This document shows positions 27,823 through 36,825 of a DNA stretch of 64,000 nucleotides, piece after piece. Within the stretch, counting starts at the first letter, position 1. The number at the start of each line of letters is the position of its first letter. The DNA lies in contig JAFVGZ010000039.1 of the NCBI GenBank assembly GCA_017478025.1, positions 1-64,000 of the forward strand, given 5' to 3'. The notes beneath the pieces are model-generated. The model did no database searches and was not told the origin of the DNA. It worked only from the letters and a program-made list of their open reading frames with translations. Source of the stretch: Prevotella sp. Lineage in GTDB: Bacteria > Bacteroidota > Bacteroidia > Bacteroidales > Bacteroidaceae. A program made the translations under genes and the position numbers.

Positions 27823-29096
27823 GCGAACAGCGGATAGTTCTTCATTTCCTCGTTGACCTCGCCGCGAACCTTGGCTATTACTGCCTCGTTCTCTGGGTCA
27901 TTGAGCACCTCCTCAATCCATGCTGCAATCTTCACCATCAGATCCTCCTTGGCACCGCGTGTCGTGATGGCAGGAGTACCGAGACGGAAGCCTGAGGTCT
28001 GGAATGCAGAACGGGTGTCAAACGGCACCATGTTCTTGTTTATGGTGATATCGGCAGAAACGAGTGCGTTCTCAGCCACCTTACCGGTCAGCTCTGGGTA
28101 CTTCTCACGCAGGTCAACCAGCATTGAGTGGTTGTCCGTACCGCCAGAAACGATGGTGAAGCCACGCTTTGACAGCTCGTCAGCCAGCACAGCGGCATTC
28201 TTCTTCACCTGGGTCTGATATACCTTGAACTCTGGCTTCAGTGCCTCACCGAAGGCAACTGCCTTGGCTGCGATGACGTGCTCCAGAGGTCCGCCCTGCT
28301 GTCCGGGGAACACTGCAGAATTGAGCAGCTGAGACATCTTCTTTACAACACCCTTCGGAGTCTTCAGTCCCCATGGATTGTCAAAATCCTTGCCCAGCAG
28401 GATGAGTCCGCCGCGAGGACCGCGCAGGGTCTTGTGGGTTGTCGTTGTCACGATGTGAGCATACTTCACAGGGTTCTCAAGCAGACCAGCTGCGATGAGA
28501 CCTGCAGGGTGAGCCATATCAATCATCAGCAGAGCACCAACAGAGTCAGCAATCTTGCGCATGCGTACATAATCCCACTCACGGCTGTATGCAGAACCGC
28601 CGCCGATGATAAGCTTAGGCTTATTCTCCATCGCCAGACGCTCCATCTCGTCATAATCCACACGGCCCGTCTCCTTGTTCAGGTTATATCCTACGGGGCG
28701 ATACAGAATACCGCTGGTATTCACGAGAGAACCATGAGACAGGTGACCGCCGTGATCCAGGTTCAGACCCATGAAGCAATCACCTGGCTTCAGTACAGCC
28801 AGCAGCACAGCGGCATTAGCCTGAGCGCCTGAGTGAGGCTGCACATTGGCATACTCTGCGCCGAAGAGCTCGCAGGCACGGTCTATGGCAAGCTGCTCTA
28901 TCTTATCTACCACCTGGCAACCGCCATAATAACGGTGGCCGGGATAGCCCTCGGCATACTTGTTTGTACAATAACTGCCCATAGCCTCCATTACCTGATC
29001 GCTAACGAAGTTTTCTGATGCAATCAATTCAATACCCTTCAGCTGACGCTGATGCTCTTCCTCAATGAGGCTGAAAATCTTTTGGTCTCTTTCCAT
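27816..29096 (-). CDS. Serine hydroxymethyltransferase
   Basis: 426 residues. GlyA interconverts serine and glycine and feeds methylene-tetrahydrofolate to ThyA and purine synthesis. The PLP-binding Lys lies in [17 protein letters not shown]; other family stretches are [34 protein letters not shown] and [18 protein letters not shown]. It is the first gene of a seven-gene run and has a strong promoter. Confidence 0.98.
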   Translation of the reverse strand: MERDQKIFSLIEEEHQRQLKGIELIASENFVSDQVMEAMGSYCTNKYAEGYPGHRYYGGCQVVDKIEQLAIDRACELFGAEYANVQPHSGAQANAAVLLAVLKPGDCFMGLNLDHGGHLSHGSLVNTSGILYRPVGYNLNKETGRVDYDEMERLAMENKPKLIIGGGSAYSREWDYVRMRKIADSVGALLMIDMAHPAGLIAAGLLENPVKYAHIVTTTTHKTLRGPRGGLILLGKDFDNPWGLKTPKGVVKKMSQLLNSAVFPGQQGGPLEHVIAAKAVAFGEALKPEFKVYQTQVKKNAAVLADELSKRGFTIVSGGTDNHSMLVDLREKYPELTGKVAENALVSADITINKNMVPFDTRSAFQTSGFRLGTPAITTRGAKEDLMVKIAAWIEEVLNDPENEAVIAKVRGEVNEEMKNYPLFAW

Positions 29097-29159
29097 TTTT
29101 ATGTCGTTTATTATCTGTTATCTACCTGTCGTTTCTGGCTTTTAATCAAATTGCAGGCG

Positions 29160-29191
29160 CAAAGTTACAAAATTTTCTTCATTCCCACAAA
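29160..29191 (-). promoter_or_regulatory. Promoter of the glyA run
   Basis: -7 TAACTTTG (29160-29167) and -33 TTTG (29188-29191) on the minus strand, 20 bp apart. It lies 63 bp upstream of the glyA ATG. A second -7 box lies further upstream at 29336. Confidence 0.8.
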
Positions 29192-29229
29192 TCATTCAGA
29201 CAAATAATTCAATGACTTGCCTAAAGGCA

Positions 29230-29331
29230 TCAAAATCCTACAAACTGTAGCCTGTGCTCCGCAAGGCGGTTGCCCGTTTTAGCCCAGAGTGGGACGAATG
29301 TGAAGTTAGTGGCTGTATCTTTTCGATTCAT
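29230..29331 (-). CDS. 33-residue ORF with its own promoter, upstream of glyA
   Basis: ATG at 29331 lies 4 nt after a TAACTTTG -7 box. The peptide starts MNRKDTATNFTF, continues VPLWAKTGNRLAEHRLQF and ends VGF before TGA. It is basic, with one Trp and no hydrophobic helix. The 33 codons are followed by the glyA promoter, so it could be an upstream peptide on a longer glyA leader or an independent small gene. I do not recognise a family. Confidence 0.4.
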   Translation of the reverse strand: MNRKDTATNFTFVPLWAKTGNRLAEHRLQFVGF

Positions 29332-29335
29332 GCTA

Positions 29336-29343
29336 CAAAGTTA
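29336..29343 (-). promoter_or_regulatory. -7 element upstream of the 33-codon ORF
   Basis: TAACTTTG on the minus strand; a TTCG at 29365-29368 sits 21 bp upstream at the -33 position (one mismatch to TTTG). Transcription from here would start at or beside the ATG at 29331 and run into glyA. Confidence 0.55.
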
Positions 29344-29464
29344 CAAATAAACCAAATACGATTTCGAAAATCGCGAAAAAACTGCTCCACTTTAACATCT
29401 GTTTACATGGTTATTTAACAATTCGCCATCCCTCGGTGTGTCATACAGTAATAGTGGATAAATA

Positions 29465-29533
29465 AGGTCCTAATAGCACATGGATTACCTTGTAATTCCT
29501 ATGCTATAAGGACCTAAAAGCAATGCTATTAGG
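29465..29533. repeat. Three arms able to form two alternative hairpins
   Basis: Arm 1 (29465-29478, AGGTCCTAATAGCA) pairs with arm 2 (29502-29515, TGCTATAAGGACCT) at 13 of 14 positions. Its last 10 bases pair perfectly with arm 3 (29524-29533, TGCTATTAGG). Arms 2 and 3 are direct repeats 22 bp apart. The two pairings exclude each other. Confidence 0.7.
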
Positions 29534-29741
29534 TGGTAAAAGACATGCTTTGAAATCCATTGATAATGTGACAGTTAGAAAAAATAGCCCTGAAATAGCG
29601 TATGCTTTTATACAGATTATGAGGCGCACACAGCGTTAACAAATGAAAGGTCTGTTAACAGTTTTCGCTTCGTTGGCGGTCTTCGAGTTATCCGAGACAG
29701 CAGAATGGGGAAAAACCAAAAGTAGAAAAGTTGACAAACAG

Positions 29742-29929
29742 ACAAACAGACATTAAGGGTTTTTATGTGCGAAAAAAACTGAAAAAGTACACAAGTACAC
29801 AAGTACACAAACAGACATTAAGGGTTTTAATAAGTAATAGAGTAAATTTTCTTATATAAGGTACGCGCGAGGAAATCAATATTATTATTCAATACTTTCC
29901 CTATTTCAAATACCTTAATGTCTGTTTGT
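29742..29929. repeat. 17-bp ACAAACAGACATTAAGG repeat, two direct copies and one inverted
   Basis: Direct copies at 29742-29758 and 29807-29823, and an exact inverted copy at 29913-29929. Just before the second copy, AGTACACAA is repeated three times in tandem (29787-29811). The inverted copy falls inside the doubtful ORF at 29827. Confidence 0.85.
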
Positions 29930-30222
29930 GTATTTGTAAACTTTTCCACTTTTTGCAGATAATTCATATCGTTAAAAAATGTTTTATCTGTTAAATCCGG
30001 ATGTTTCTGTTGTAAGAAAGAATGCTGGTAACACACATCTCTATATGTTAGTATAATCATATATGATTTAGTTATAGTATAACTGCATGATATTATGTGT
30101 AAGATGTTATTATTTAGAATATTATTATAACAATATAGTGTCTCATTATTTAAGTGTCTGTTACGCTGATTGCATAGCTTTATAATATGACATATCAGAT
30201 GATGTCGGATTGTTAAAATCAA
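29827..30222 (-). CDS. Doubtful AT-rich ORF
   Basis: 131 codons. The N-terminal half (His-, Cys- and Asn-rich, LCNQRNRHLNN) does not look like a structured protein. The second half (HPDLTDKTFFNDMNYLQKVEKF) is more protein-like, and an internal Met start may be the true one. Base use is much more AT-rich than the neighbours. No promoter or homologue is recognised. It could be a fragment of a transferred gene. Confidence 0.25.
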   Translation of the reverse strand: MILTIRHHLICHIIKLCNQRNRHLNNETLYCYNNILNNNILHIISCSYTITKSYMIILTYRDVCYQHSFLQQKHPDLTDKTFFNDMNYLQKVEKFTNTQTDIKVFEIGKVLNNNIDFLARTLYKKIYSITY

Positions 30223-30510
30223 GGAAGGTCTGACGTCTGAGAATAGCCTCTGACTCTGCTTTTACAGACAGAGATGGGTTCACAAAAAAGTACACAAATT
30301 GGACCAAACCCTCAAAAAGTCCAAAAAAACAAGCTCAAAAATCACCCAAAATACGCAAAAAAATGGAAGGAAAGGCCCAAATTTGCTCGAAAGACATCAA
30401 AAAAATGAAGAAAAACGGCCTGGAATTAAACAAAAATAAGAGTGAGCAACGACCACGAATTACGCGCGCTCGGCCCAAAGGGACGCTTGCGTAACAACGT
30501 GGAGCAAGAA

Positions 30511-30690
30511 TTTCACGAAAAAAGTGCTTAAATAGGACCACGAATTACGTAAATATCACGAAAAAAGGGCTTAAATAGGACCACGAATTACGTAAATATC
30601 ACGAAAAAAGTGCTTAAATAGGACCACGAATTACGCGAATTTCACGAAAAAAGTGCTTAGATAGGACCACGAATTGCACGCGCTCGGCCC
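30511..30690. repeat. 43-bp tandem repeat array
   Basis: AGGACCACGAATTACG starts at 30534, 30577, 30620 and 30663, exactly 43 bp apart; the rest of each unit is TCACGAAAAAAG plus GCTTAAAT. Partial units flank both ends. CCACGAATTACGCGCGCTCGG at about 30450 and a similar piece at about 30669 bracket the array. Confidence 0.9.
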
Positions 30691-30738
30691 AATGGGCAGG
30701 GTGTTTCCTTGCTTGAGAAAGACGAATGAATTAAGAAT

Positions 30739-31569
30739 TCACCTCCGTTTGACCGAAAATGTGAAATACGTATCGGGGAACGGCTCGTTCTTTAGTGTGA
30801 AATGCCACCACTCTGTATCCATAGGCACAAACCCGTGAGCGAGCATCGCTTTGCGCAATATCATGCGGTGAGCAAACTGCTCGGCGGTGATGCTGCGCTT
30901 GGGCTCTGACGGAGACTTGGAATTGTCACCCGTATATTCCCCCGTCTCGGGATTGCCACAGAAGTCGGGATGGCTCTCCGGACCGAACCAGTCAAATGTA
31001 CCACCCATATCCAGCTCCTTCTCCGTCTGCATATCAAACAGCGTCAGGTCAACCGTTGAGCCACGTGTATGACCGCTCTTGGCTGCTATATAGACCTGAT
31101 CAAAAAGCACACTCTTGTCCAGGTCCGGATAGAAATACTGCTTCATCCTCGTGTCCTGCAGGTCCTCAGCCCAGCGCACAAAGTGGTCAACAGCCTTCTG
31201 AGGTCGGTACGCATCATAGATTTTCAGACGATAGCCCTGACTCTTCACATCGTCGCTGACTTCTTTCAGCGCCTTTGCTGCCTGCTTTGTCAGCATCGCT
31301 ATAGGCTCCTCATAGCCATCGATACGGTCCCCAACAAAGTTGTACGTGCTGTAATAGCGTATCTCCAGGATAGCATCGGGCACGGCATCTGACAGCACCA
31401 CAAACTGGCTGTAGTCTTCAGTTGGACTAACAGCAGAACTCTCGCTCTGCGAACACTCACCTAACGAACACTCGCCAAATGAACACTTACCATCAGAATG
31501 ACAGTACGTTACAGCAACCACACCGCATAACGCGATAGCGGCAATTACATATAGCAGTTTCTTATTCAT
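30739..31569 (-). CDS. D-alanyl-D-alanine dipeptidase, VanX/M15D family
   Basis: 276 residues with an N-terminal signal or anchor helix, then a Cys/Ser-rich linker with a repeated GECS motif, then the M15D domain. Zinc ligands are visible: His and Asp in SGHTRGSTVDLTL and His in TEWWHF, with the catalytic Glu just before. DaYRP-type substrate residues appear in YDAYRPQKAV. Outside the vancomycin operons such enzymes act on D-Ala-D-Ala from wall turnover. There is no vanH or vanA here, so a resistance role is not supported. Confidence 0.9.
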   Translation of the reverse strand: MNKKLLYVIAAIALCGVVAVTYCHSDGKCSFGECSLGECSQSESSAVSPTEDYSQFVVLSDAVPDAILEIRYYSTYNFVGDRIDGYEEPIAMLTKQAAKALKEVSDDVKSQGYRLKIYDAYRPQKAVDHFVRWAEDLQDTRMKQYFYPDLDKSVLFDQVYIAAKSGHTRGSTVDLTLFDMQTEKELDMGGTFDWFGPESHPDFCGNPETGEYTGDNSKSPSEPKRSITAEQFAHRMILRKAMLAHGFVPMDTEWWHFTLKNEPFPDTYFTFSVKRR

Positions 31570-31629
31570 ACCTTTTTCTATATCTTTTTATTAACCAAAG
31601 ACAATTTATTAACCAAAGACAATCGCTTG

Positions 31630-31637
31630 CAAAGGTA
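31630..31637 (-). promoter_or_regulatory. -7 element of the VanX-like gene
   Basis: TACCTTTG on the minus strand within TTTTTTTGTACCTTTGCAAG, 60 bp upstream of the ATG. No good -33 box at the usual distance. Confidence 0.6.
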
Positions 31638-31794
31638 CAAAAAAATTTCAACACCAAGCATTATTGGCGATTTATTTCAAAAAAAAAGGTGCGCACTTCA
31701 ACAAAAAGCACGCACAGTAAGCAATAGCACTAATTAACTCAATGTTCGCAAGTAGAAAAACGCCTTGAAACTTGTATTAATTCATATACAATCA

Positions 31795-34700
31795 TTAGAA
31801 TCTTCCTCCTCTCTGGCCGCCACCGAAGCCGCCTCCTCCTCCGAAGCCGCCGCCACCGTAGCCCTGGCCGCCACCTCTGTTGCCGCCACGCTCACCGGGA
31901 CCGCCTTCAGGTCTGCCTTCAGGTCTGCCTTCTCCACCTCTGCCGCCACGAGCCATCTTACCGCCAAAGGAGTTGAAGCGATAGATTACGTGAAGCATGG
32001 CGTAATGGTTGATGTTATTGTACCAAGAGTCACGGCGTGATGTGGCATCAATGACACGGGAGAAGGTGCTGCGCTCGTTGAGTATGTCATAGAACTGTAG
32101 CGAGATGGTCAGAGGCTTGCCGGGCAGCAGGCTCTGTGATATCTGGGCATTCCAGATAAACTCGTTCGTGTTGGCTGAAGCGTCGCTATATCCACGTCTG
32201 GATGAAACATGGGCACCCGTGGAGAGCGATGTACCCCAAGGGGCGTTGACCGTTACGTCGGCACCATACTGGAAATGCCAGGTTGAGAGATTGGCATCGG
32301 GTTGCAGCTTGTTGCGAGAGATGTTATATTCCACCTGTCCGTTCAGTTCTACCTCAAGCCATGATGTGCGATACGACATGCCCAATCGTTCGCCCAGTGC
32401 AGTTGTGCGAGTGTAGTTCTTCTCGGCCGTATCGTCGCGATCCAGATTGACGTATGAAGGACGGTTGTCGTATCTCACGTTAGAGAAACTGTTGAGATTC
32501 CAGCGTCCGAGTGTGTCAAGAGCTGTGTTAAACATGAAAGCGCTGTTCACATTCCATGCTCCATTAATGTTCTGAGGCTGTGTGGTACGTCCACCGGTGC
32601 TCTCGTTATATGTCACCATGTTGGCAACGCTGTTTGACGTATTGCTGTAGTTGATGAATGCCATGATAGACGTGAAATGCCTCTGAAGATAGTTGTTGTA
32701 TCTCAAGGAGAAATTCTGTGTGAACGACGGCTTCAGATACGGGTTACCCTTAGTAATGTGCAGCGGGTCGGTATCGTCCGTGATAGGCAGCAGGTCTGTC
32801 ATCGATGGCTGAGAAGTGTTGCCGCGATAGTTAAGCCTCAGTACCTTCTGCTTGTTGAAACGATAGCGGAAATCCAGGGTAGGAGTAACATTCGTCACGG
32901 AACGCTTGGCAACGGTATCGATGTTAAGATACTGATACGTCAGACGCTGGCTCTGCGGCTGAACCATCACGCCCAGGTTGAGGTTGTAATTGTTGGTCGT
33001 TCTGCGCCAAGTCAGCTCAACCTCGTGAGTGTAGTTGTCATACTCAGAATAGCGGCTTTGGTCTCTGCTATAGAATATGGAGTTGTCATCCAGCGGATTG
33101 TAGGGATAGAGGTAGTCCTGGAAAGAACGATACTCAGGGATGCCGTAGAAGCGTGACATGAAGTCGAGGGGATCGAATATCATCTTGCCGCTATCGTCAT
33201 AGAGTCTCTTGCTGAAATCGAAGGTTGAGCGGTCACTGGTATTGTTGCTGTAGCGATACATGTATCTCAGTACGAGGAAAGAGAACTTGGACAGACGCTC
33301 CGTATAAGAGAGTGAGGTCTGGAAATTCCAGCTCTTTGACGGTGTCACATTGTATCGGTTGCGGAAATAGAGACTGTCCTCCGTAGAAGGGCGATAGAGA
33401 ATGACCTGCTGTGTGGAGAGGTTCTCGCTATCATTGTTTGAAGTGGAGTAACGCCCCTGAAACGTCAGGCTGTTGCCGCGCTGTGACAGACGGCGGTTTA
33501 CGGTAGCATTCACGTTGAACTGTGTGCGTGAAGAGTAGGACAATGACAGGTTGGAACGACGGTTGATAAGCAGCGAGTCAAGTCCGCCGCTGGTTTCGTA
33601 GATCAGCTGATTGAACTGCTCCATCTGCTCCTGGTTGATAGGGTTTATGTCTGTGCCCAGGTCATAAGGGTCGCTGTTGAACGTAGCATTCACGCTCTCT
33701 CCTCTGGAGTCATTAGACGATGTGGTGAATGACGGACGTATCTGTATGGTTGTCATAGTGTCCGGCTTCCATTCCAGACGGCCACTCATGTTCCACGAGT
33801 TGCTGCGGGAATAGGTTTGAGACAGGCTATTGGAGAATGAGCCTACCGTAGAAATGAAATTCTCTGTTGCCGTGCGTGTGTTCACGTCATTGTTACCATG
33901 ATTCCACCTCACGGAGAAGTCGGCTCTCAGCTTGTCCTTTATCTCATAGTTATAGTTCAGGCCAAACATCTTGTTTGTCTGAAGGCCGTTGCCTCCACCG
34001 CCGCCTCCACGACCGCCTGAGCTGAAGCCGCGATCGCCCGTATTGTTCAGGTTGCCAAACACCATGATGCGGCTGTTATCCTTCATGTAGCCCGCCATCA
34101 CGCGCTCTGCATAACGGCTCTTAGTACCTACGGCCAAGTCGATGTTTGAGAGAAAACCCTTGTTCATGCCCTTCTTTATATTAAAGTCCAGCACGGTCTG
34201 CTCCTCACCGTCATCCACGCCAGTCATCTTTGCAAGGTCACTCTTCTCGTCGTATGCCTTTACCCTGTCTATTATAGCAGTAGGGAGGTTCTTGAGCGCC
34301 GTCTGTGTATCACCGGTCATAAACTCCTTGCCATCTACCATAATTTTCTTCACCTCCTTACCGTTGATGGTAATCTTGCCGCTGTCGTCTATCTGGGCTC
34401 CAGGCAGTCGTTTCACCAACTCCTCAATCACAGAGCCTTCAGGGGTGTGATAAGCGGCAGCATTATATATAAAGGTATCCTCAGACACTACCACCTTTGC
34501 AGCAACACCATTGGCGATAACCTCCTTAAGCAATATGGCATCAGTCTCCATATTCAGCTTGCCAAACGAGAAATCCTTTCCCTCGCTCACGGTGAGGTTG
34601 CGGACGATGGGCTTATAACCGATGTTCGTAATCTTGATGATATAACGTCCCGGCTTCTCTACGTTCATGGAGAACTCACCGTCAACATTGCTCACCGTAC

Positions 34701-35016
34701 CGCTAACGTATGACGAGTCGCTTGCATTGAGCAGCTGTACCGTAGCCTGTATGACTGCCTCCTTCGTCTCCTTGTCTGACAGCGTGCCCGTGATACGTTG
34801 TGTGCCCGCAGCGCCCTCTGACTGTGAGGCTGTATTGCCCTGGGTCTGTGTGGCTGTAGCTGCAGAGCCCTCTGCCTTCACGGGGGCAGGACTCACGCTC
34901 TTATCCTCATCCTGGGCAGAGGCAGATGTCGTAAAAGTATCGGAGTTGTTAGCAGCTACTGCAACAATCGTAGCAGCTATAAAAGTAATTAGAATAGAGT
35001 AAAATCGTTGTGACAT
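31795..35016 (-). CDS. Outer-membrane beta-barrel protein, TonB-dependent-receptor-like, with Gly/Arg-rich tail
   Basis: 1073 residues: signal peptide, a Thr/Ala/Gln-rich linker (to about 75), a CarboxypepD_reg-like beta-sandwich (about 78-165; GTLSDKETKEAVIQATVQLL), a plug-like domain (IEELVKRLPGAQIDDSGKITINGKEVKKIMVDGKEF) and a long barrel of the OMP_b-brl_3 type with many aromatic-rich strands. The C-terminal about 55 residues after the last strand are Gly, Arg and Glu repeats ending GGRF. No SusD partner is adjacent, so the cargo is unknown. Energy would come from TonB and the Exb proteins, which are encoded elsewhere in the window. Confidence 0.88.
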   Translation of the reverse strand: MSQRFYSILITFIAATIVAVAANNSDTFTTSASAQDEDKSVSPAPVKAEGSAATATQTQGNTASQSEGAAGTQRITGTLSDKETKEAVIQATVQLLNASDSSYVSGTVSNVDGEFSMNVEKPGRYIIKITNIGYKPIVRNLTVSEGKDFSFGKLNMETDAILLKEVIANGVAAKVVVSEDTFIYNAAAYHTPEGSVIEELVKRLPGAQIDDSGKITINGKEVKKIMVDGKEFMTGDTQTALKNLPTAIIDRVKAYDEKSDLAKMTGVDDGEEQTVLDFNIKKGMNKGFLSNIDLAVGTKSRYAERVMAGYMKDNSRIMVFGNLNNTGDRGFSSGGRGGGGGGNGLQTNKMFGLNYNYEIKDKLRADFSVRWNHGNNDVNTRTATENFISTVGSFSNSLSQTYSRSNSWNMSGRLEWKPDTMTTIQIRPSFTTSSNDSRGESVNATFNSDPYDLGTDINPINQEQMEQFNQLIYETSGGLDSLLINRRSNLSLSYSSRTQFNVNATVNRRLSQRGNSLTFQGRYSTSNNDSENLSTQQVILYRPSTEDSLYFRNRYNVTPSKSWNFQTSLSYTERLSKFSFLVLRYMYRYSNNTSDRSTFDFSKRLYDDSGKMIFDPLDFMSRFYGIPEYRSFQDYLYPYNPLDDNSIFYSRDQSRYSEYDNYTHEVELTWRRTTNNYNLNLGVMVQPQSQRLTYQYLNIDTVAKRSVTNVTPTLDFRYRFNKQKVLRLNYRGNTSQPSMTDLLPITDDTDPLHITKGNPYLKPSFTQNFSLRYNNYLQRHFTSIMAFINYSNTSNSVANMVTYNESTGGRTTQPQNINGAWNVNSAFMFNTALDTLGRWNLNSFSNVRYDNRPSYVNLDRDDTAEKNYTRTTALGERLGMSYRTSWLEVELNGQVEYNISRNKLQPDANLSTWHFQYGADVTVNAPWGTSLSTGAHVSSRRGYSDASANTNEFIWNAQISQSLLPGKPLTISLQFYDILNERSTFSRVIDATSRRDSWYNNINHYAMLHVIYRFNSFGGKMARGGRGGEGRPEGRPEGGPGERGGNRGGGQGYGGGGFGGGGGFGGGQRGGRF

Positions 35017-35222
35017 ACGGTATATGCGTTGTTAAATCTGTAATTCGTTTGTGAAAGAAATCCTGTTCTTTTCGCAACTATGACGCAATGACTTTACTCG
35101 GGTTTAATCACAGTAGTCTTAATTTTACACTCACAGGAACATCCCATATCAAAGTCGAGGCGACACTTTCCTCATCTATCATCCAAATAATTATTCTGTT
35201 TTGCTAAAAATTGTTGTTTTAT

Positions 35223-35253
35223 TTTGTATTGTGAAGGTTTATTTGTAACTTTG
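35223..35253 (+). promoter_or_regulatory. Promoter of the FAD oxidoreductase
   Basis: -33 TTTG (35223-35226), 19-bp spacer, -7 TAACTTTG (35246-35253), 19 nt before ATG 35273. The spacer does not match the conserved-spacer class. Confidence 0.8.
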
Positions 35254-35272
35254 TACATTCTTATACGTGTTG

Positions 35273-36688
35273 ATGAAAAAGAAAGATGTCATAATAATCG
35301 GTTCAGGGCTCGGTGGTCTTGAGTGCGGGGTGCTGCTCAGCAGGCGCGGATTTTCCGTACTTCTGCTTGAATCTCAGGCTCAGCCAGGCGGCTGCATGCA
35401 GAGCTATCCTCGCCGCGGAATGGACTATGACACAGGCCTGCACTACGTAGGAGGCCTCGGGGAGGGCGAGTCATTGCATGATGCCTTCAAGGAGCTGGGG
35501 CTGCTGGATCTCCCGTGGCACAAGATGGACGCGGAGGGCTTTGACCGCGTGACAATAGGCGACGAAACGTTCTGTTTCCATGAGGGATACGACGAGTTTG
35601 CACGCTCTCTGGGCGAGCGCTTCCCCAAGGAGCAGGAGGGGCTGAAACGATACGTTGAGATGCTGCGCCACTGCGATGACGATGCAGGACAGAACGCTGA
35701 CGTGAACGCATGGAAATGGCTACACGAGGTGTTCAGCGACGAACTGCTCATCAACGTCCTCTCAGGCACATCGCTGAAGATGGAGCTGCGTAAGGACACA
35801 TTGCCCCTGTTCACCTTCGCCCACGGAAACAGCGGTTTCATCGAGAGCAGCTGGCGTCTGCAAGGCCCCGGAAACATGTTGGCCACAAAGCTCATAGACG
35901 AGATTAGAGCCTGCGGAGGCGACATCATCTGCGGAGCAGAGGTGACTGAGCTTGTGGAGCGTGACGGACGTATCACCGAAGCCATTTGCAAGAACGGCGA
36001 GAGCTATGAGGGGCGTTTCTTCATCTCTAATGCCCACCCAGCAGCAACGAGCGAACTCGTGAAGGAGAGCAAGGTGATGAAGGGGGTATATAAGAGGAGA
36101 ATAGGCATGCTGGAGAACACATGCGGAATGTTCACATGCTCGCTGAAGCTGAAGGAAGGTGCCCTACCCTATTTCAACCACAACAAGTACATCTACTCCA
36201 ACCCCGATGTGTGGTCATTACCCGAACGAGGCGACTGTAGCGGAGTGCTGGTCAGCGCAAGAGTACCCGAAGACGGGAGCGAGTACGTGAGACAGATAGA
36301 CCTGCTGACACCCATGAGATGGGAGGATTGCGAACCCTGGCAGAACACCACCGTAGGACATAGAGGAGATGATTACAAGGCTCTGAAGAAACGTATGGCA
36401 GAGGCGTGTATCCTATTGGCAGAGACACAGTTATCAGGTTTGTCTGATGCAATAGAAGAAACCTATTGCTCCACTCCGCTGACGTATCGTGACTATAACC
36501 ACGCGCCACAAGGAACCGCGTATGGAGTGAGAAAGGACTGCAATATGCCGATGATGACTGTGCTGACACCAAAGACACCGATAGAAAACCTGCTGCTGAC
36601 CGGTCAGAGCCTGATGGTGCACGGCCTGCAAGGGGTGACAATGACGGCAAAAATGACAGTCGGACAAATTGACGAATTAACAAATTAA
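35273..36688 (+). CDS. FAD-dependent oxidoreductase, phytoene-desaturase/retinol-saturase type
   Basis: About 471 residues from ATG 35273 (GTG 35267 also possible). The Rossmann motif IIIGSGLGGLECGVLLSRRG binds FAD, followed by ESQAQPGGCMQSY. The C-terminal part (LLLTGQSLMVHGLQGVTMTA) matches the carotenoid/retinoid oxidoreductase superfamily. In Bacteroidales such proteins are also called NAD(P)/FAD-dependent oxidoreductases, and their substrate is not known. The last codons (QIDELTN) are made by the 8-bp repeat array that continues past the stop. It is probably cotranscribed with the LolA-like gene. Confidence 0.85.
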   Translation: MKKKDVIIIGSGLGGLECGVLLSRRGFSVLLLESQAQPGGCMQSYPRRGMDYDTGLHYVGGLGEGESLHDAFKELGLLDLPWHKMDAEGFDRVTIGDETFCFHEGYDEFARSLGERFPKEQEGLKRYVEMLRHCDDDAGQNADVNAWKWLHEVFSDELLINVLSGTSLKMELRKDTLPLFTFAHGNSGFIESSWRLQGPGNMLATKLIDEIRACGGDIICGAEVTELVERDGRITEAICKNGESYEGRFFISNAHPAATSELVKESKVMKGVYKRRIGMLENTCGMFTCSLKLKEGALPYFNHNKYIYSNPDVWSLPERGDCSGVLVSARVPEDGSEYVRQIDLLTPMRWEDCEPWQNTTVGHRGDDYKALKKRMAEACILLAETQLSGLSDAIEETYCSTPLTYRDYNHAPQGTAYGVRKDCNMPMMTVLTPKTPIENLLLTGQSLMVHGLQGVTMTAKMTVGQIDELTN

Positions 36689-36797
36689 CGAATTAACAAA
36701 TTAACGAATTAACAAATTAACGAATTAACAAATTAACGAATTAACAAATTAACAAATTAACGAATTAACGAATTAACAAATTAACGAATTATCGAAA
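36674..36797. repeat. 8-bp microsatellite, GAATTAAC/AAATTAAC
   Basis: About 15 units alternate GAATTAAC and AAATTAAC. The array starts inside the last codons of the oxidoreductase and fills most of the 137-bp gap to the LolA-like gene. A shorter, decayed array is at 8459-8510. Confidence 0.9.
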
Positions 36798-36825
36798 TCA
36801 AAAAATAAAAAAAAGACATAACAAC

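Larger units (their letters stand above)
29097..30738. other. 1.6-kb gene-poor, AT-rich, repeat-rich region
   Basis: Between glyA and the VanX-like gene. It holds the glyA promoter, a promoter-borne 33-codon ORF (29230-29331), two-way hairpin arms (29465-29533), 17-bp direct and inverted repeats (29742-29929), a doubtful AT-rich ORF (29827-30222) and a 43-bp tandem array (30534-30676). The base composition between about 29620 and 30300 is clearly more AT-rich than the neighbouring genes. No transposase or integrase is recognisable. Confidence 0.8.

Noticed and set aside
29617..29808. Small ORF on the minus strand in the AT island
   Set aside because: No promoter, no family, and it covers the direct repeats.
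30739..31569. Vancomycin-resistance locus
   Set aside because: Only a VanX-like dipeptidase is present; no vanH, vanA or vanRS genes are nearby, and such enzymes are common in wall recycling.
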